From Ruminococcaceae bacterium UBA5891 (GTDB taxonomy: Bacteria; Bacillota; Clostridia; Oscillospirales; Acutalibacteraceae): 64,000 bases of DNA. Below are positions 40,708 through 48,624 of the stretch, in pieces (the first letter of the stretch is position 1; the number at the start of each line of letters is the position of its first letter). The notes below the pieces were generated by a model that was given only the letters and a program-made list of their open reading frames with translations, searched no databases and was not told the origin of the DNA. The translations under genes and the position numbers were made by a program. The DNA lies in contig DJET01000070.1 in the NCBI GenBank assembly GCA_002431945.1, positions 12,662 through 76,661 of the forward strand. Reading direction: 5' to 3'.

Positions 40708-43431
40708 GTGGCAAGTAAGAAAAAGCTATCCAAAAAAGCAATTGCTTTAATTATAGGCGCTTCGGCTGCGGTAATACTTCTTGCCGCAGCGGCAATATAC
40801 CTTGTGCTTCCGCGCGGCGGAAACGGCGGCAGTAATTCGACAAAGCCCGCCGAAAACCTTGTGGAATATGTTAAAAGAGCGGTATATACAATGCTTGAAC
40901 CGGAGGATCTCGGCAATCCTAACAATGATGTAGGTCTTATGCTTATAGACTGCGACAACACCGAGCAGTTCAGCAAAACGACCAATATTATGCTTGTGCA
41001 TAAAAAGGGAAAATACGTTCAGGGAAAGGGCTCCTTCGGAAGACAGTCCTCAAGCAGCGCAATAGGCACAGGCGTTTTTGACAAGCCGGTGGATATTTCA
41101 AAATACAAAAACGGAAGTCTGCATATTTCCGTTTATATAGATAATCCCGAAAAAACAAAAAGGGCGTTATGGTTCGAGCTTTCAAGCTCCGGCACATACG
41201 ATAAGGAAGAAATATCGTGGGTTATTCCGAGATCCGTGCTTAAAAAGGGCTGGAACGAATTTTACCTGTCTGTTCCCGAATCGTATAAGGCGGGCGAAAT
41301 AGATTTTACAAAGGTGAATTTCTATCGCTTTTATGAAGATAATCCGGGATACGGAGTTACCATATATTATGATAATATCTATCTTACCGACAAAAAAGGA
41401 ACGGTTTATGTTCCGGACCTGCCTACGGTAGAGCCCGACGAATTCGAGGAAAGCGGCTCTCCCTACGGTAAAATGATAATGAGCTGTAATACCGTAAACA
41501 TTTTAAGCGGTATACGCAACGCAAAGGTAACCACGCAACCCGAATATGTAACCGAGGGCACAGGAGCGTTTATGCTGGTGCCGGAGGTAGGCGCAAGCGC
41601 TTTTGTTTTCAAAAGCCCCACCGATCTTTCGGCATATAAGGACGGTAACCTGCATTTGTCACTTTATGTTAACGATACGTCGTATTTAACAAACAAGGTG
41701 ACTCTTGAGCTTACAAGCTCAGGCAAAAACGACGTTGACGAATTTACATTCATAATCGACGCTTCCTCTCTTTCAAACGGCTGGAACCACATTTGGATCC
41801 CGATCGGATCTGCTTCGGTTGAAGGAAATGCCGATCTTTCAAGGATCAATTTCCTGCGTATATTCACAACCAAGCCGAAAAGCGGTCTTACAATGGTGCT
41901 TGACGACGTGTACGCAACCATGGAAAGCGAAAGCGACGAATTTTCGGAAACATCGATTGCAGACGGTAAAATGATAGCAAGCTGCAATACCGTTAATATT
42001 TTTAAATCGCTTAAAAACGCAAAGGTAACCACTCAAAAGGGCGAGTTTGTTGAGGGTACGGGCGCTTTCAGGTCCACCTCAAAGGCAAGCACGCTGCTTG
42101 AGGGAGTTTTTAAAACTCCGATCGATATATCGGCTTATACCGAAGGGTATATACACTATTCCTTCTATATCGATAAGCCGGAGCTTTGCGGAAATCTTAT
42201 TGTAATGGAGCTTACAAGCTCAGGAAAATGCGACGCGGACGAATATACCTTTACCGTAAAGACCGATACCCTTAAGAGCGGCTGGAACGAGGTTTACATT
42301 CCGTTTAAAAAGAACATTAAAAAGGGTAATCCGGATATTACGGCTATTAACTATGTTCGTATCTATCATACAAATTTCGATAAGAAGGAAATAAATATCA
42401 AGGCGATAATAGACGGCATATCGGCAGTGAACAAGCAGAGCGATATTTATACCGAGACGGAAGCCGTAAACGGTAAAATGATAGCAAGCTGCAACACCAT
42501 AAATGTTTTCAAAACATTGGAAAACGTTGCTGTTACGGTTGTTCCCCGTGAGTTTGCAGAGGGGAGCGGAGCCTTAAAGACCGTTGATTACAAGGGAAGC
42601 ATAATGTTCGGTATTCTTAACGAGCCCGTAGATATTTCGGCTTACACCGACGGGTATGTGCACCTTTCGTTTTATGTGAACGATACCTCGCTGCTTACCA
42701 ATAATATTGCGGTTGAGGTTTCAAGCAGTACAGAGATCGATAAGGAAGAATACCAGTGGAGCATAAGTCCTAAGGATATAACAAACGGCTGGAATGAGTT
42801 TAGCTTTAAAATTTCGGACGCTTTAATTGTTGATAAGGCACCGAACGCAAAAGCGATCAAACGTATAAGAATTTACTCTGCAGGCCGCAAAGAGGGCATT
42901 GTTACCATTGTAGATAACATTTACGCCGCACTGAGCAATATTCCGGCAAACGCCTGTGAATGCGGCAAGCCCGTATATCCGGGTGATATTGCTCTCGGAA
43001 ACTGTATGTGCAATTTCCTAAAGCCGTTTAATATGAAGCTCACCTCAAACCGTATTGAAGGCGACAAGGCGCTTCAGGTTAAAAACCCGCTTGCGGATAT
43101 GCACAGCGTTTTGAAAAATCCCGTTGATATTTCAAGCTTCGGCGGCGGGCGGATACACCTGCGTATTTATGTTGACAGCGTAAGTAAGCTTAAAAACAAC
43201 ATAAGCTTTGAGATATCAAGCTCAGGTACGTACGATAAGGACGAATACGGCTGGGAAATAAAGAAGAGCACATTAAAATCCGGCTGGAATGAGATCTATT
43301 TGCCGTTTGATAAGGCGGCTGTAACCGGAAATCCGAATTTGAAGGCTGTAAATTTCTTCAGAATCAGCTCTCCGCAGGCAAACCAAAGCCTTGTTCTTAT
43401 TTTAGACGACGTATACGCAACGGGAAAGTAA
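40708..43431 (+). CDS. N-terminally anchored protein with five beta-sandwich modules
   Basis: A 907-residue protein: one N-terminal membrane helix (AIALIIGASAAVILLAAAAI), a short linker, then five copies of the module seen at 29961, beginning near residues 76, 255, 420, 590 and 750. Repeated landmarks are GKMIASCNTVNIF, EGTGAF, PVDIS-Y, LHLSLYVND, LELTSSGK, GWNEVYIPF, INFLRIF and LDDVYAT. The fourth-to-fifth linker carries CECGKPVYPGD with CMC, a possible small metal site. It has no catalytic domain. GTG 40708 has AGGAGG 9 bases upstream, right after the giant protein. It may act as a surface glycan-binding rod or scaffold. Confidence 0.65.
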   Translation: MASKKKLSKKAIALIIGASAAVILLAAAAIYLVLPRGGNGGSNSTKPAENLVEYVKRAVYTMLEPEDLGNPNNDVGLMLIDCDNTEQFSKTTNIMLVHKKGKYVQGKGSFGRQSSSSAIGTGVFDKPVDISKYKNGSLHISVYIDNPEKTKRALWFELSSSGTYDKEEISWVIPRSVLKKGWNEFYLSVPESYKAGEIDFTKVNFYRFYEDNPGYGVTIYYDNIYLTDKKGTVYVPDLPTVEPDEFEESGSPYGKMIMSCNTVNILSGIRNAKVTTQPEYVTEGTGAFMLVPEVGASAFVFKSPTDLSAYKDGNLHLSLYVNDTSYLTNKVTLELTSSGKNDVDEFTFIIDASSLSNGWNHIWIPIGSASVEGNADLSRINFLRIFTTKPKSGLTMVLDDVYATMESESDEFSETSIADGKMIASCNTVNIFKSLKNAKVTTQKGEFVEGTGAFRSTSKASTLLEGVFKTPIDISAYTEGYIHYSFYIDKPELCGNLIVMELTSSGKCDADEYTFTVKTDTLKSGWNEVYIPFKKNIKKGNPDITAINYVRIYHTNFDKKEINIKAIIDGISAVNKQSDIYTETEAVNGKMIASCNTINVFKTLENVAVTVVPREFAEGSGALKTVDYKGSIMFGILNEPVDISAYTDGYVHLSFYVNDTSLLTNNIAVEVSSSTEIDKEEYQWSISPKDITNGWNEFSFKISDALIVDKAPNAKAIKRIRIYSAGRKEGIVTIVDNIYAALSNIPANACECGKPVYPGDIALGNCMCNFLKPFNMKLTSNRIEGDKALQVKNPLADMHSVLKNPVDISSFGGGRIHLRIYVDSVSKLKNNISFEISSSGTYDKDEYGWEIKKSTLKSGWNEIYLPFDKAAVTGNPNLKAVNFFRISSPQANQSLVLILDDVYATGK

Positions 43432-43438
43432 AATAATT

Positions 43439-43466
43439 CTGCCTGCGCCGCAAACGGCGCAGGCAG
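43439..43466. terminator. strong hairpin after the five-module gene
   Basis: A perfect 12-bp GC-rich stem (43439-43450 with 43455-43466; CTGCCTGCGCCG) with loop CAAA starts 7 bases after the stop codon. ATAAAAG follows rather than a T-run, so it may be a 3'-end stabiliser or an inefficient terminator. The GH31 gene starts 96 bases later. Confidence 0.5.
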
Positions 43467-43561
43467 ATAAAAGCTGTTATAACAGAATTTCAGCTATTGC
43501 AAAAATAATGAGACCGACCTTATTGAACGGTAATAAAAGTGCTTAATACGGAGAGGAATTT

Positions 43562-46009
43562 ATGAAAAAAGGGCGTTTTAAATGGGAAACACGCGGCAAA
43601 GCCTTAGCGGAAAATATCGTTGCGGGCGCTGATTACCGTTTTACGGTTCTCACCCCGAAAATGATAAGAATGGAATACGCCGAGGACGGCATATTTGAAG
43701 ACAGAGCTTCACAAAAATTCTTTTACAGGGATTTTTCGGCGAACGACTTTTCTTCGGTAAAAGAAAACGGCGTTTTAAAAATCGAAACCTCGGATATTTT
43801 ACTTGAATATACCGAGGGAAAACGGTTTTGCAGAGAAAATCTAAGCGTTGCTCTTAAGAATTTTCCCGCAAGCGTCTGGCGCTTCGGCGAAAATGCCGAT
43901 CAGCTTAAGGGTACGGCGCAAACGCTTGATTTGGCAAACGGCGAGATCCCGCTGCAGGACGGGGTTTGTTCCCGCAACGGCTATACCGTAATAGACGACA
44001 GCGACAGCCTTGTGCTTACCGACGACGGGTGGTTTGACATACGCGAAGAGGGAAAGCAGGATATATACTTTTTCGGATACGGGCACGGCTATCTTGAATG
44101 CGTTAAGGATTATTACCGCCTGACAGGCGCACCGCCGCTTTTGCCGGATTATGCCTTGGGAAATTGGTGGAGCAGATATTACAATTATACGCAGGAGGAA
44201 TACTGCGCTCTTATTGAACGCTTTGAAAGGGAAAATATTCCGTTTTCGGTTGCCGTGGTAGATATGGGCTGGCACACGCAGCCTAAGGATATTCCCGAAA
44301 ACCGTATTGACGATCCGAGAAATAACCCCGGTTGGACGGGATATACATGGAACAAGGAGCTTTTCCCCGATTATAAAGCGTTTTTAAAATTCCTTAAAGT
44401 GCATAATCTTAAAACAACCCTTAATTTGCACCCTGCGCAGGGAGTGGGCTGCCACGAGGTTATGTATGAAAAAATGGCAAGGGCATGCGGCATAAACCCC
44501 GAAAGCCGTAAGCTTGTTAAATTCGATTGCCTTAATCCCGAATTTATGGAGCATTATTTTGATATAATACATCATCCGTATGAAGAGGACGGGGTTGATT
44601 TTTGGTGGCTTGACTGGCAGCAGGGCAGCGACTACTGGTGGGTGCATGACGAAACACACCCTGCAAGTCCGCTTGAAAAAATGAATCCTTTATGGCTGCT
44701 TAACCATTTGCATATTCTTGATATCAGCCGCAACGGGAAAAGGCCTATGTTCTTTTCAAGGTACAGCGGCTTAGGCTCGCACAGGTATCCGGTAGGATTT
44801 TCGGGCGACACGGTGGTCACTTGGGAATCGCTGGATTTTCAGCCGTATTTTACGGCAAATGCGTCAAACGCCGGCTACAGCTGGTGGAGCCACGATATAG
44901 GCGGTCACCGGGAGGGCTACCGCGACGATGAAATGGTTGTTCGCTGGATGCAGCTCGGAGTATTGTCGCCGATAAACAGGCTGCATTCCGCAATCAATCT
45001 TTTTACCGGCAAGGAGCCGTGGAATCTGCACCCCTACCTTGCGGAAATTGCGAAAAAATGGCTCAGATTCAGATATAAGCTTTTCCCGTATATTTATACT
45101 ATGAATTACAGAAATCATGCCGAGCTTACGCCGATGATTCTGCCTATGTACTATTCTCATCCCGAAAAGGACGCGGCATATTCGTGCCCCAATCAATATT
45201 GGTTCGGAAGCGAATTCTTTGTAAGCCCGATAACCGAAAAGGCAAACCGCACAACCTTCCTTGCAAAATCGCGGGTATGGTTCCCGAAGGGGAAATGGAT
45301 AGACGCGTTTAACGGCTTTGTATACAGCGGCGACAGGGAAACGGACGTTTACCGCACCGTTGAACAGTATCCTATATTTGCCAAGGCGGGAGCTATCGTA
45401 CCTATGGAAAGGTTCGAGGGCGGAAACAGTCTCGGCAGAAAAACGGATATGGAGCTGTATGTTTTTGCAGGCGCCGACAATACCTTTACAATGTATGAGG
45501 ACGAGGGCGAGTACAGCAGATTTGAAAACGGCGTATGGGCTAAAACAAATATCGAATTAAAGTGGGGAGACGCCGCCGAAATTAAGATATGCGCGGCCGA
45601 GGGCGACAGGTCGCTCCTGCCCGAAAAGCGTAATTGGACCGTTAAATTAAGAGGCTTTAAAAGACCGCAATGTGTAAAAATATCTACAAACGGAATTGAA
45701 AGCGAAGCCGAGTTCGGGTATGATGAGGAGCACGCAACCGTAACGGTTGCCGTAAACGGTATCGGTACGGACAGCGACGTTAAGATCATATGTATAGGAA
45801 ATAACGGACTGCTTTATGACAATTCCTTTACAAGGCAGCGTATTTTTAACATAATCCTTCATTCGCAAATAGGTTATCCCACAAAAATGAAGATATGGGA
45901 ATATCTTAAAAGACCGGTGCATAACAGACTGTTTATGACGTGCACCGAACCCGAACAGCAGGTTCTGCTGCGCGCTGTCGAGGAAATGCTTGGTTTGGAA
46001 GAAAAATAA
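43562..46009 (+). CDS. GH31 family alpha-glycosidase
   Basis: An 815-residue cytoplasmic enzyme with no signal peptide. It has an N-terminal beta-sandwich and a barrel with GH31 landmarks: ALGNWWSRYYNYTQEEY (about 198), VDMGWHT, DFWWLDWQQG (about 344-353) containing the catalytic nucleophile Asp, and GFSGDTVVTW (about 411-420) with the acid/base Asp. DIGGHREG and a C-terminal beta domain follow. The WWLDW form is found in the GH31 branch with unusual alpha-glucosidase-like members. It cleaves an alpha-linked gluco- or xylo-type residue. GGAGAGG precedes ATG 43562. It extends the substrate range of the GH38 pair. Confidence 0.9.
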   Translation: MKKGRFKWETRGKALAENIVAGADYRFTVLTPKMIRMEYAEDGIFEDRASQKFFYRDFSANDFSSVKENGVLKIETSDILLEYTEGKRFCRENLSVALKNFPASVWRFGENADQLKGTAQTLDLANGEIPLQDGVCSRNGYTVIDDSDSLVLTDDGWFDIREEGKQDIYFFGYGHGYLECVKDYYRLTGAPPLLPDYALGNWWSRYYNYTQEEYCALIERFERENIPFSVAVVDMGWHTQPKDIPENRIDDPRNNPGWTGYTWNKELFPDYKAFLKFLKVHNLKTTLNLHPAQGVGCHEVMYEKMARACGINPESRKLVKFDCLNPEFMEHYFDIIHHPYEEDGVDFWWLDWQQGSDYWWVHDETHPASPLEKMNPLWLLNHLHILDISRNGKRPMFFSRYSGLGSHRYPVGFSGDTVVTWESLDFQPYFTANASNAGYSWWSHDIGGHREGYRDDEMVVRWMQLGVLSPINRLHSAINLFTGKEPWNLHPYLAEIAKKWLRFRYKLFPYIYTMNYRNHAELTPMILPMYYSHPEKDAAYSCPNQYWFGSEFFVSPITEKANRTTFLAKSRVWFPKGKWIDAFNGFVYSGDRETDVYRTVEQYPIFAKAGAIVPMERFEGGNSLGRKTDMELYVFAGADNTFTMYEDEGEYSRFENGVWAKTNIELKWGDAAEIKICAAEGDRSLLPEKRNWTVKLRGFKRPQCVKISTNGIESEAEFGYDEEHATVTVAVNGIGTDSDVKIICIGNNGLLYDNSFTRQRIFNIILHSQIGYPTKMKIWEYLKRPVHNRLFMTCTEPEQQVLLRAVEEMLGLEEK

Positions 46010-46111
46010 TTCTCTGTCAGAGAAAAACACTGTAAGAAAAGGTGCAGGAGCATTGTCTAGCGTATGCATAAAAGAAATTATTTCCTTATTAACAGAAAGG
46101 TTGAAAAATCG

Positions 46112-46546
46112 ATGAGCAAGAAAAAACTTATGCTTATAATTCTCTCTTTAATTGCGGTTGCCGCAGTTACCTCGGCGTGTAAGCAGACAAAGCAAGCCGG
46201 CGGTGACGAAATAAGCGAAAGCAGCAGTATTTCCTCAAGCGAAAACGAAGCTTCGCAAGAAAGCAGCGGCAATACCTCGCAGAAAAACAGCTCTGAAAAA
46301 ACCGATAATAAAACTGCGCCCGATAATAAAAGCACGGCAGGCAGTAATGCCGCAGCAGATAATAAAGGCGCAGCAGATAATAAAGATAAAACCGACAGCA
46401 GCGGCATGGCCGATAGCAAAACAGCCTCCGATGACAGCAGCTCAACCGATAATAAGGATCAGAATTCCGGAAATAAAGAGTCGCAGCCGTCAAGTGGTAT
46501 GAGCGTTGCAAGCGATACGGCTACGGGCTTCGGTCCCTTATTCTGA
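46112..46546 (+). CDS. low-complexity lipoprotein
   Basis: A 144-residue protein: a lipoprotein signal (KLMLIILSLIAVAAVTSAC), then an almost entirely polar tail of Ser, Asn, Asp, Lys and Ala with repeated (A)ADNK units around residues 65-110, ending in SDTATGFGPLF. No fold is recognisable. AGAAAGG precedes ATG 46112, which gives the clean signal; an earlier in-frame ATG lies at 46064. It is probably a surface spacer or tether and the last gene of the glycan locus, convergent with the MerR gene. Confidence 0.6.
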   Translation: MSKKKLMLIILSLIAVAAVTSACKQTKQAGGDEISESSSISSSENEASQESSGNTSQKNSSEKTDNKTAPDNKSTAGSNAAADNKGAADNKDKTDSSGMADSKTASDDSSSTDNKDQNSGNKESQPSSGMSVASDTATGFGPLF

Positions 46547-46568
46547 TTTAACCGTAAGCTTTGAACGG

Positions 46569-47369
46569 CTAATCCTCAATCGGCAGAACAAGGCGGTGGC
46601 AATAACGGCGCGCTTCAATCTCGCGCCCCGTATAGGGCGCAACTATACCCAGTACGCGCGGATAGTCCGCGGGCGTTAGTCCGCGCGCCTTGACCTCGCG
46701 GCCGAGAGCCAGCCAGGCTCCGTCCACGCCGCTGTAATCTCCGTGGTAAAGTACCGAAAGCGCACGGCATTCGGGCATTGTAACCGCTTCGTCGGGCGCT
46801 TTGTCCTTCCTCACGGGCACGCACATCCAAAACGGATAAGGAGTTTTACCGATATATCCGTCAAGATAATCCCGACGGTCCGATACCGAAAAGATCGGCT
46901 CGTCGGAAAGAATGTAGCCCTTACTAACGCACTCGCCGTAAAAATCGTACATAGCGGCATATTTTTCATCGATGGTGTGCCCCTCAAAGCGCCGCATACA
47001 GCACGTTACCTCCGGTACGGTCATAAGCTGAACCGATATGCCCGCGTTCTCTTCGGCGCGCAGGCGTATTTCCTCAACGCTGCGCTGCAAATCGTGAAGC
47101 CGCTTTGTAAGCGTTTCAAGCAGACCGGAAGCCTCGCCGCCCTTAGCAAAATAATCGGCAATGCTTTCCTGGCTCAGTCCCATTGCCCTGAATTTTTCAA
47201 TCTGCAAAATACGCGCTATATTATGGTTATCATAATAACGCCGCCCGCTTTCAGGCGCAATGTAAACGGGTGTAAGCAGACCTTTTTCCTCCATACGCAT
47301 AAGGGTGCTGCGTGAAATGCCGCAGGCATGCGCCGCCTCGGTTATTTGAAAAAGCTTTTTTGTGTCCAT
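46569..47369 (-). CDS. MerR-family regulator with GyrI-like effector domain
   Basis: A 266-residue regulator. The N-terminal MerR winged helix is ITEAAHACGISRSTLMRMEE, then GLLTPVYI, RRYYDNHNIARILQIEKFRA and MGLSQESIADYF. A coiled-coil dimer helix lies at about 75-105. The C-terminal half is a GyrI/BltR-type ligand-binding domain (VPEVTCCMRRFEGHTIDEKY, FWMCVPVRKD, CRALSVLYHGDYSGV). Such proteins bind drugs or metabolites and activate an adjacent gene by remodelling a long-spacer promoter. No clear target is divergent from it, and its own promoter has an 18-base spacer, so autoregulation is plausible. Confidence 0.88.
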   Translation of the reverse strand: MDTKKLFQITEAAHACGISRSTLMRMEEKGLLTPVYIAPESGRRYYDNHNIARILQIEKFRAMGLSQESIADYFAKGGEASGLLETLTKRLHDLQRSVEEIRLRAEENAGISVQLMTVPEVTCCMRRFEGHTIDEKYAAMYDFYGECVSKGYILSDEPIFSVSDRRDYLDGYIGKTPYPFWMCVPVRKDKAPDEAVTMPECRALSVLYHGDYSGVDGAWLALGREVKARGLTPADYPRVLGIVAPYTGREIEARRYCHRLVLPIED

Positions 47370-47427
47370 TTCAATTATTCTCCCGAAATTTCTCTTATTC
47401 GTTCACCGAAGAACGTGTTATACCGTT

Positions 47428-47457
47428 ATTATAAAATAAGCCTCAAACCGTTGTCAA
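47428..47457 (-). promoter_or_regulatory. promoter of the MerR-family gene
   Basis: On the minus strand TTGACA (47457-47452) and TATAAT (47433-47428) are separated by 18 bases. A longer-than-optimal spacer is usual for promoters controlled by MerR proteins. Confidence 0.7.
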
Positions 47458-47510
47458 GGGTAAGTGTTATTGTGGAGGTTTATTTTCTTGCCATTGCAAA
47501 CACCGTTAGG

Positions 47511-47636
47511 TGCGTGGCAATCCGTTTTTCTTTTAGAGGGGAGGCGGATTCTTTCGCGCTATGCGCTCAGAATGACACACAATCTTTTCAGTGCGAAGCC
47601 GTATAAACGGGTGTGGCGATCCGTTCCCCTTGTCAT
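47511..47636 (-). repeat. dispersed short repeat units, left copy
   Basis: Within the 356-base non-coding stretch 47370-47725, reading on the minus strand, 47636-47590 gives AAGGGGAACGGATCGCCACA followed by CCCGTTTATACGGCTTCGCA, almost identical to the plus-strand repeat at 48511-48560. A second partial unit (ACGGATTGCCACGCA) ends at 47511, and between them GGCGGATTCTTTCGCGC with CTCAGAATGACA is another widespread clostridial repeat fragment. No gene is seen here apart from the MerR promoter. Confidence 0.75.
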
Positions 47637-47643
47637 TTAAGAT

Positions 47644-47691
47644 AAAAAAGCTTTAATAACCGTAAAATACTGCGGATATTAAAGCTTTTTT
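47644..47691. terminator. bidirectional terminator
   Basis: A 15-bp inverted repeat (AAAAAAGCTTTAATA at 47644-47658 with its complement at 47677-47691) carries A/T tracts on both sides. It lies 34 bases past the stop of the minus-strand XRE gene. Confidence 0.75.
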
Positions 47692-47725
47692 GTTTTAGTT
47701 TCTGTTTTTGCTTTAATTAAAATAC

Positions 47726-47968
47726 TTACTTGATTTCCTGTTCAAGATTATTAAATTCATCTGTATTAAAAAATTCTGCCAATGTTATATCCAAACCGTC
47801 GCATATCATTTTTATTGTAAGCAGTTTTGGATTTTTGCTTTTGCCGTAAAGAATGTTTTTAACAGACGACGGCGGTAATGCGCATAAGTTTGCAAGCTTA
47901 TTTATCGATATATTCCGTTCGTAGCAAAGGTCAAATATTCGGTTTTTAACAGCTGTTACGGTATCCAT
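47726..47968 (-). CDS. XRE-family repressor paired with a SLOG protein
   Basis: An 80-residue HTH protein: VTAVKNRIFDLCYERNISIN, then KLANLCALPPSSVKNILYGK as the DNA-binding helices, then LLTIKMICDGLDITLAEFF. It has no effector domain. It is divergent from the SLOG-type gene at 48069 with a palindromic operator in between, so it probably represses both. Proteins of this subfamily are common next to DUF1273/SLOG genes in clostridia. Confidence 0.85.
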   Translation of the reverse strand: MDTVTAVKNRIFDLCYERNISINKLANLCALPPSSVKNILYGKSKNPKLLTIKMICDGLDITLAEFFNTDEFNNLEQEIK

Positions 47969-48005
47969 ATTATCAGCTCCTTTTTTGCTATGTTACAATA
48001 AACAC

Positions 48006-48053
48006 TTGCAAATAGTAGGCTATGTGTGATACTATAGGTCTATACATAGCCTA
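48006..48053 (+). promoter_or_regulatory. promoter and palindromic operator of the SLOG gene
   Basis: TTGCAA (48006-48011) and an extended -10 TGT-GATACT (48028-48033) have a 16-base spacer. A perfect 10-bp inverted repeat, TAGGCTATGT (48016-48025) and ACATAGCCTA (48044-48053), brackets the -10, a typical repressor site for the divergent XRE protein. AAGGAG follows at 48055. Confidence 0.75.
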
Positions 48054-48068
48054 TAAGGAGAAATAATT

Positions 48069-48509
48069 ATGACCGTAACATTTTTTGGGCACCGAAACAC
48101 GCCGGACAGCATACAGCCGTCGCTTAAGAAAACATTGATACAGCTTATTGAAAAAGAGGGTGCCGATACCTTTTATGTGGGGAACGAAGGAAATTTTGAC
48201 TGTATTGTATATAACACGTTAAAGGAGTTAAAAGCGATATACCCATTTATTCAATTTAAAGTAATGTTGGCTTACCTTACAAAACGCAAAAGAGATTTTT
48301 ACACGCCGGAGCCGGACGATACCGTATTTCCCGACGAGCTGTTAAAAACCCCGCTTAAATTTGCTATATCAAAAAGAAACAATATAATGCTAAAGCTTGC
48401 CGATACGGTTGTTATGTATGCCTGCGCCGCCGGCAGTACGCTTAATTTAAAAGCCTTGGCGGAGGACAGGGGTAAAAAGGTTATAAATTTATATAAGACA
48501 GGGAATTAA
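48069..48509 (+). CDS. SLOG/DUF1273-like nucleotide-binding protein
   Basis: A 146-residue protein with a Rossmann-like SLOG layout. It has an N-terminal strand and GH motif TVTFFGHRNTPDSI, LIEKEGADTFYVGNEGNFD (the GGxxG-like substrate loop replaced by GNEGNFD), a middle strand FKVMLAYL, and a C-terminal DTVVMYACAAGSTLNLKALA strand. SLOG proteins bind nucleotide-derived ligands and occur both in metabolism (YpsA, LOG, DprA) and in bacterial conflict systems. Here it is a single-gene unit under a dedicated XRE repressor; no effector gene is adjacent. Confidence 0.8.
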   Translation: MTVTFFGHRNTPDSIQPSLKKTLIQLIEKEGADTFYVGNEGNFDCIVYNTLKELKAIYPFIQFKVMLAYLTKRKRDFYTPEPDDTVFPDELLKTPLKFAISKRNNIMLKLADTVVMYACAAGSTLNLKALAEDRGKKVINLYKTGN

Positions 48510-48510
48510 A

Positions 48511-48600
48511 AAGGGGATACGGATTGCCACAGCCGTTTACACGGCTTCGCAATGACGGGGGAGGGAAAACGGATTGCCGCAGTCGTTCGCAATGACGGAA
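48511..48600 (+). repeat. dispersed short repeat units, right copies
   Basis: AAGGGGATACGGATTGCCAC followed by AGCCGTTTACACGGCTTCGC and AATGACGGGG (48511-48560), then a shorter second unit ACGGATTGCCGCAGTCGTTC (48569-48588) ending GCAATGACGG. This is inverted relative to the copy at 47590-47636. CCGT-TTAC-ACGG can form a small hairpin. It is a clostridial intergenic repeat type, with no coding content. Confidence 0.75.
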
Positions 48601-48624
48601 GAGGAAAAAACGGCACGGCGTTTT

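Noticed and set aside
46275..46460. ADNK nucleotide repeats as a possible CRISPR-like or regulatory repeat
   Set aside because: They are in-frame codon repeats of a lipoprotein tail, irregular in spacing, and best explained as coding low complexity.
46700..47315. Long plus-strand open frame opposite the MerR gene
   Set aside because: Antisense shadow of a clear MerR/GyrI protein; no ribosome binding site or family features.
47328..47606. Plus-strand open frame of about 92 codons over the MerR start and repeats
   Set aside because: It has no ribosome binding site, overlaps the MerR gene and dispersed repeats, and its product looks like translated non-coding sequence.
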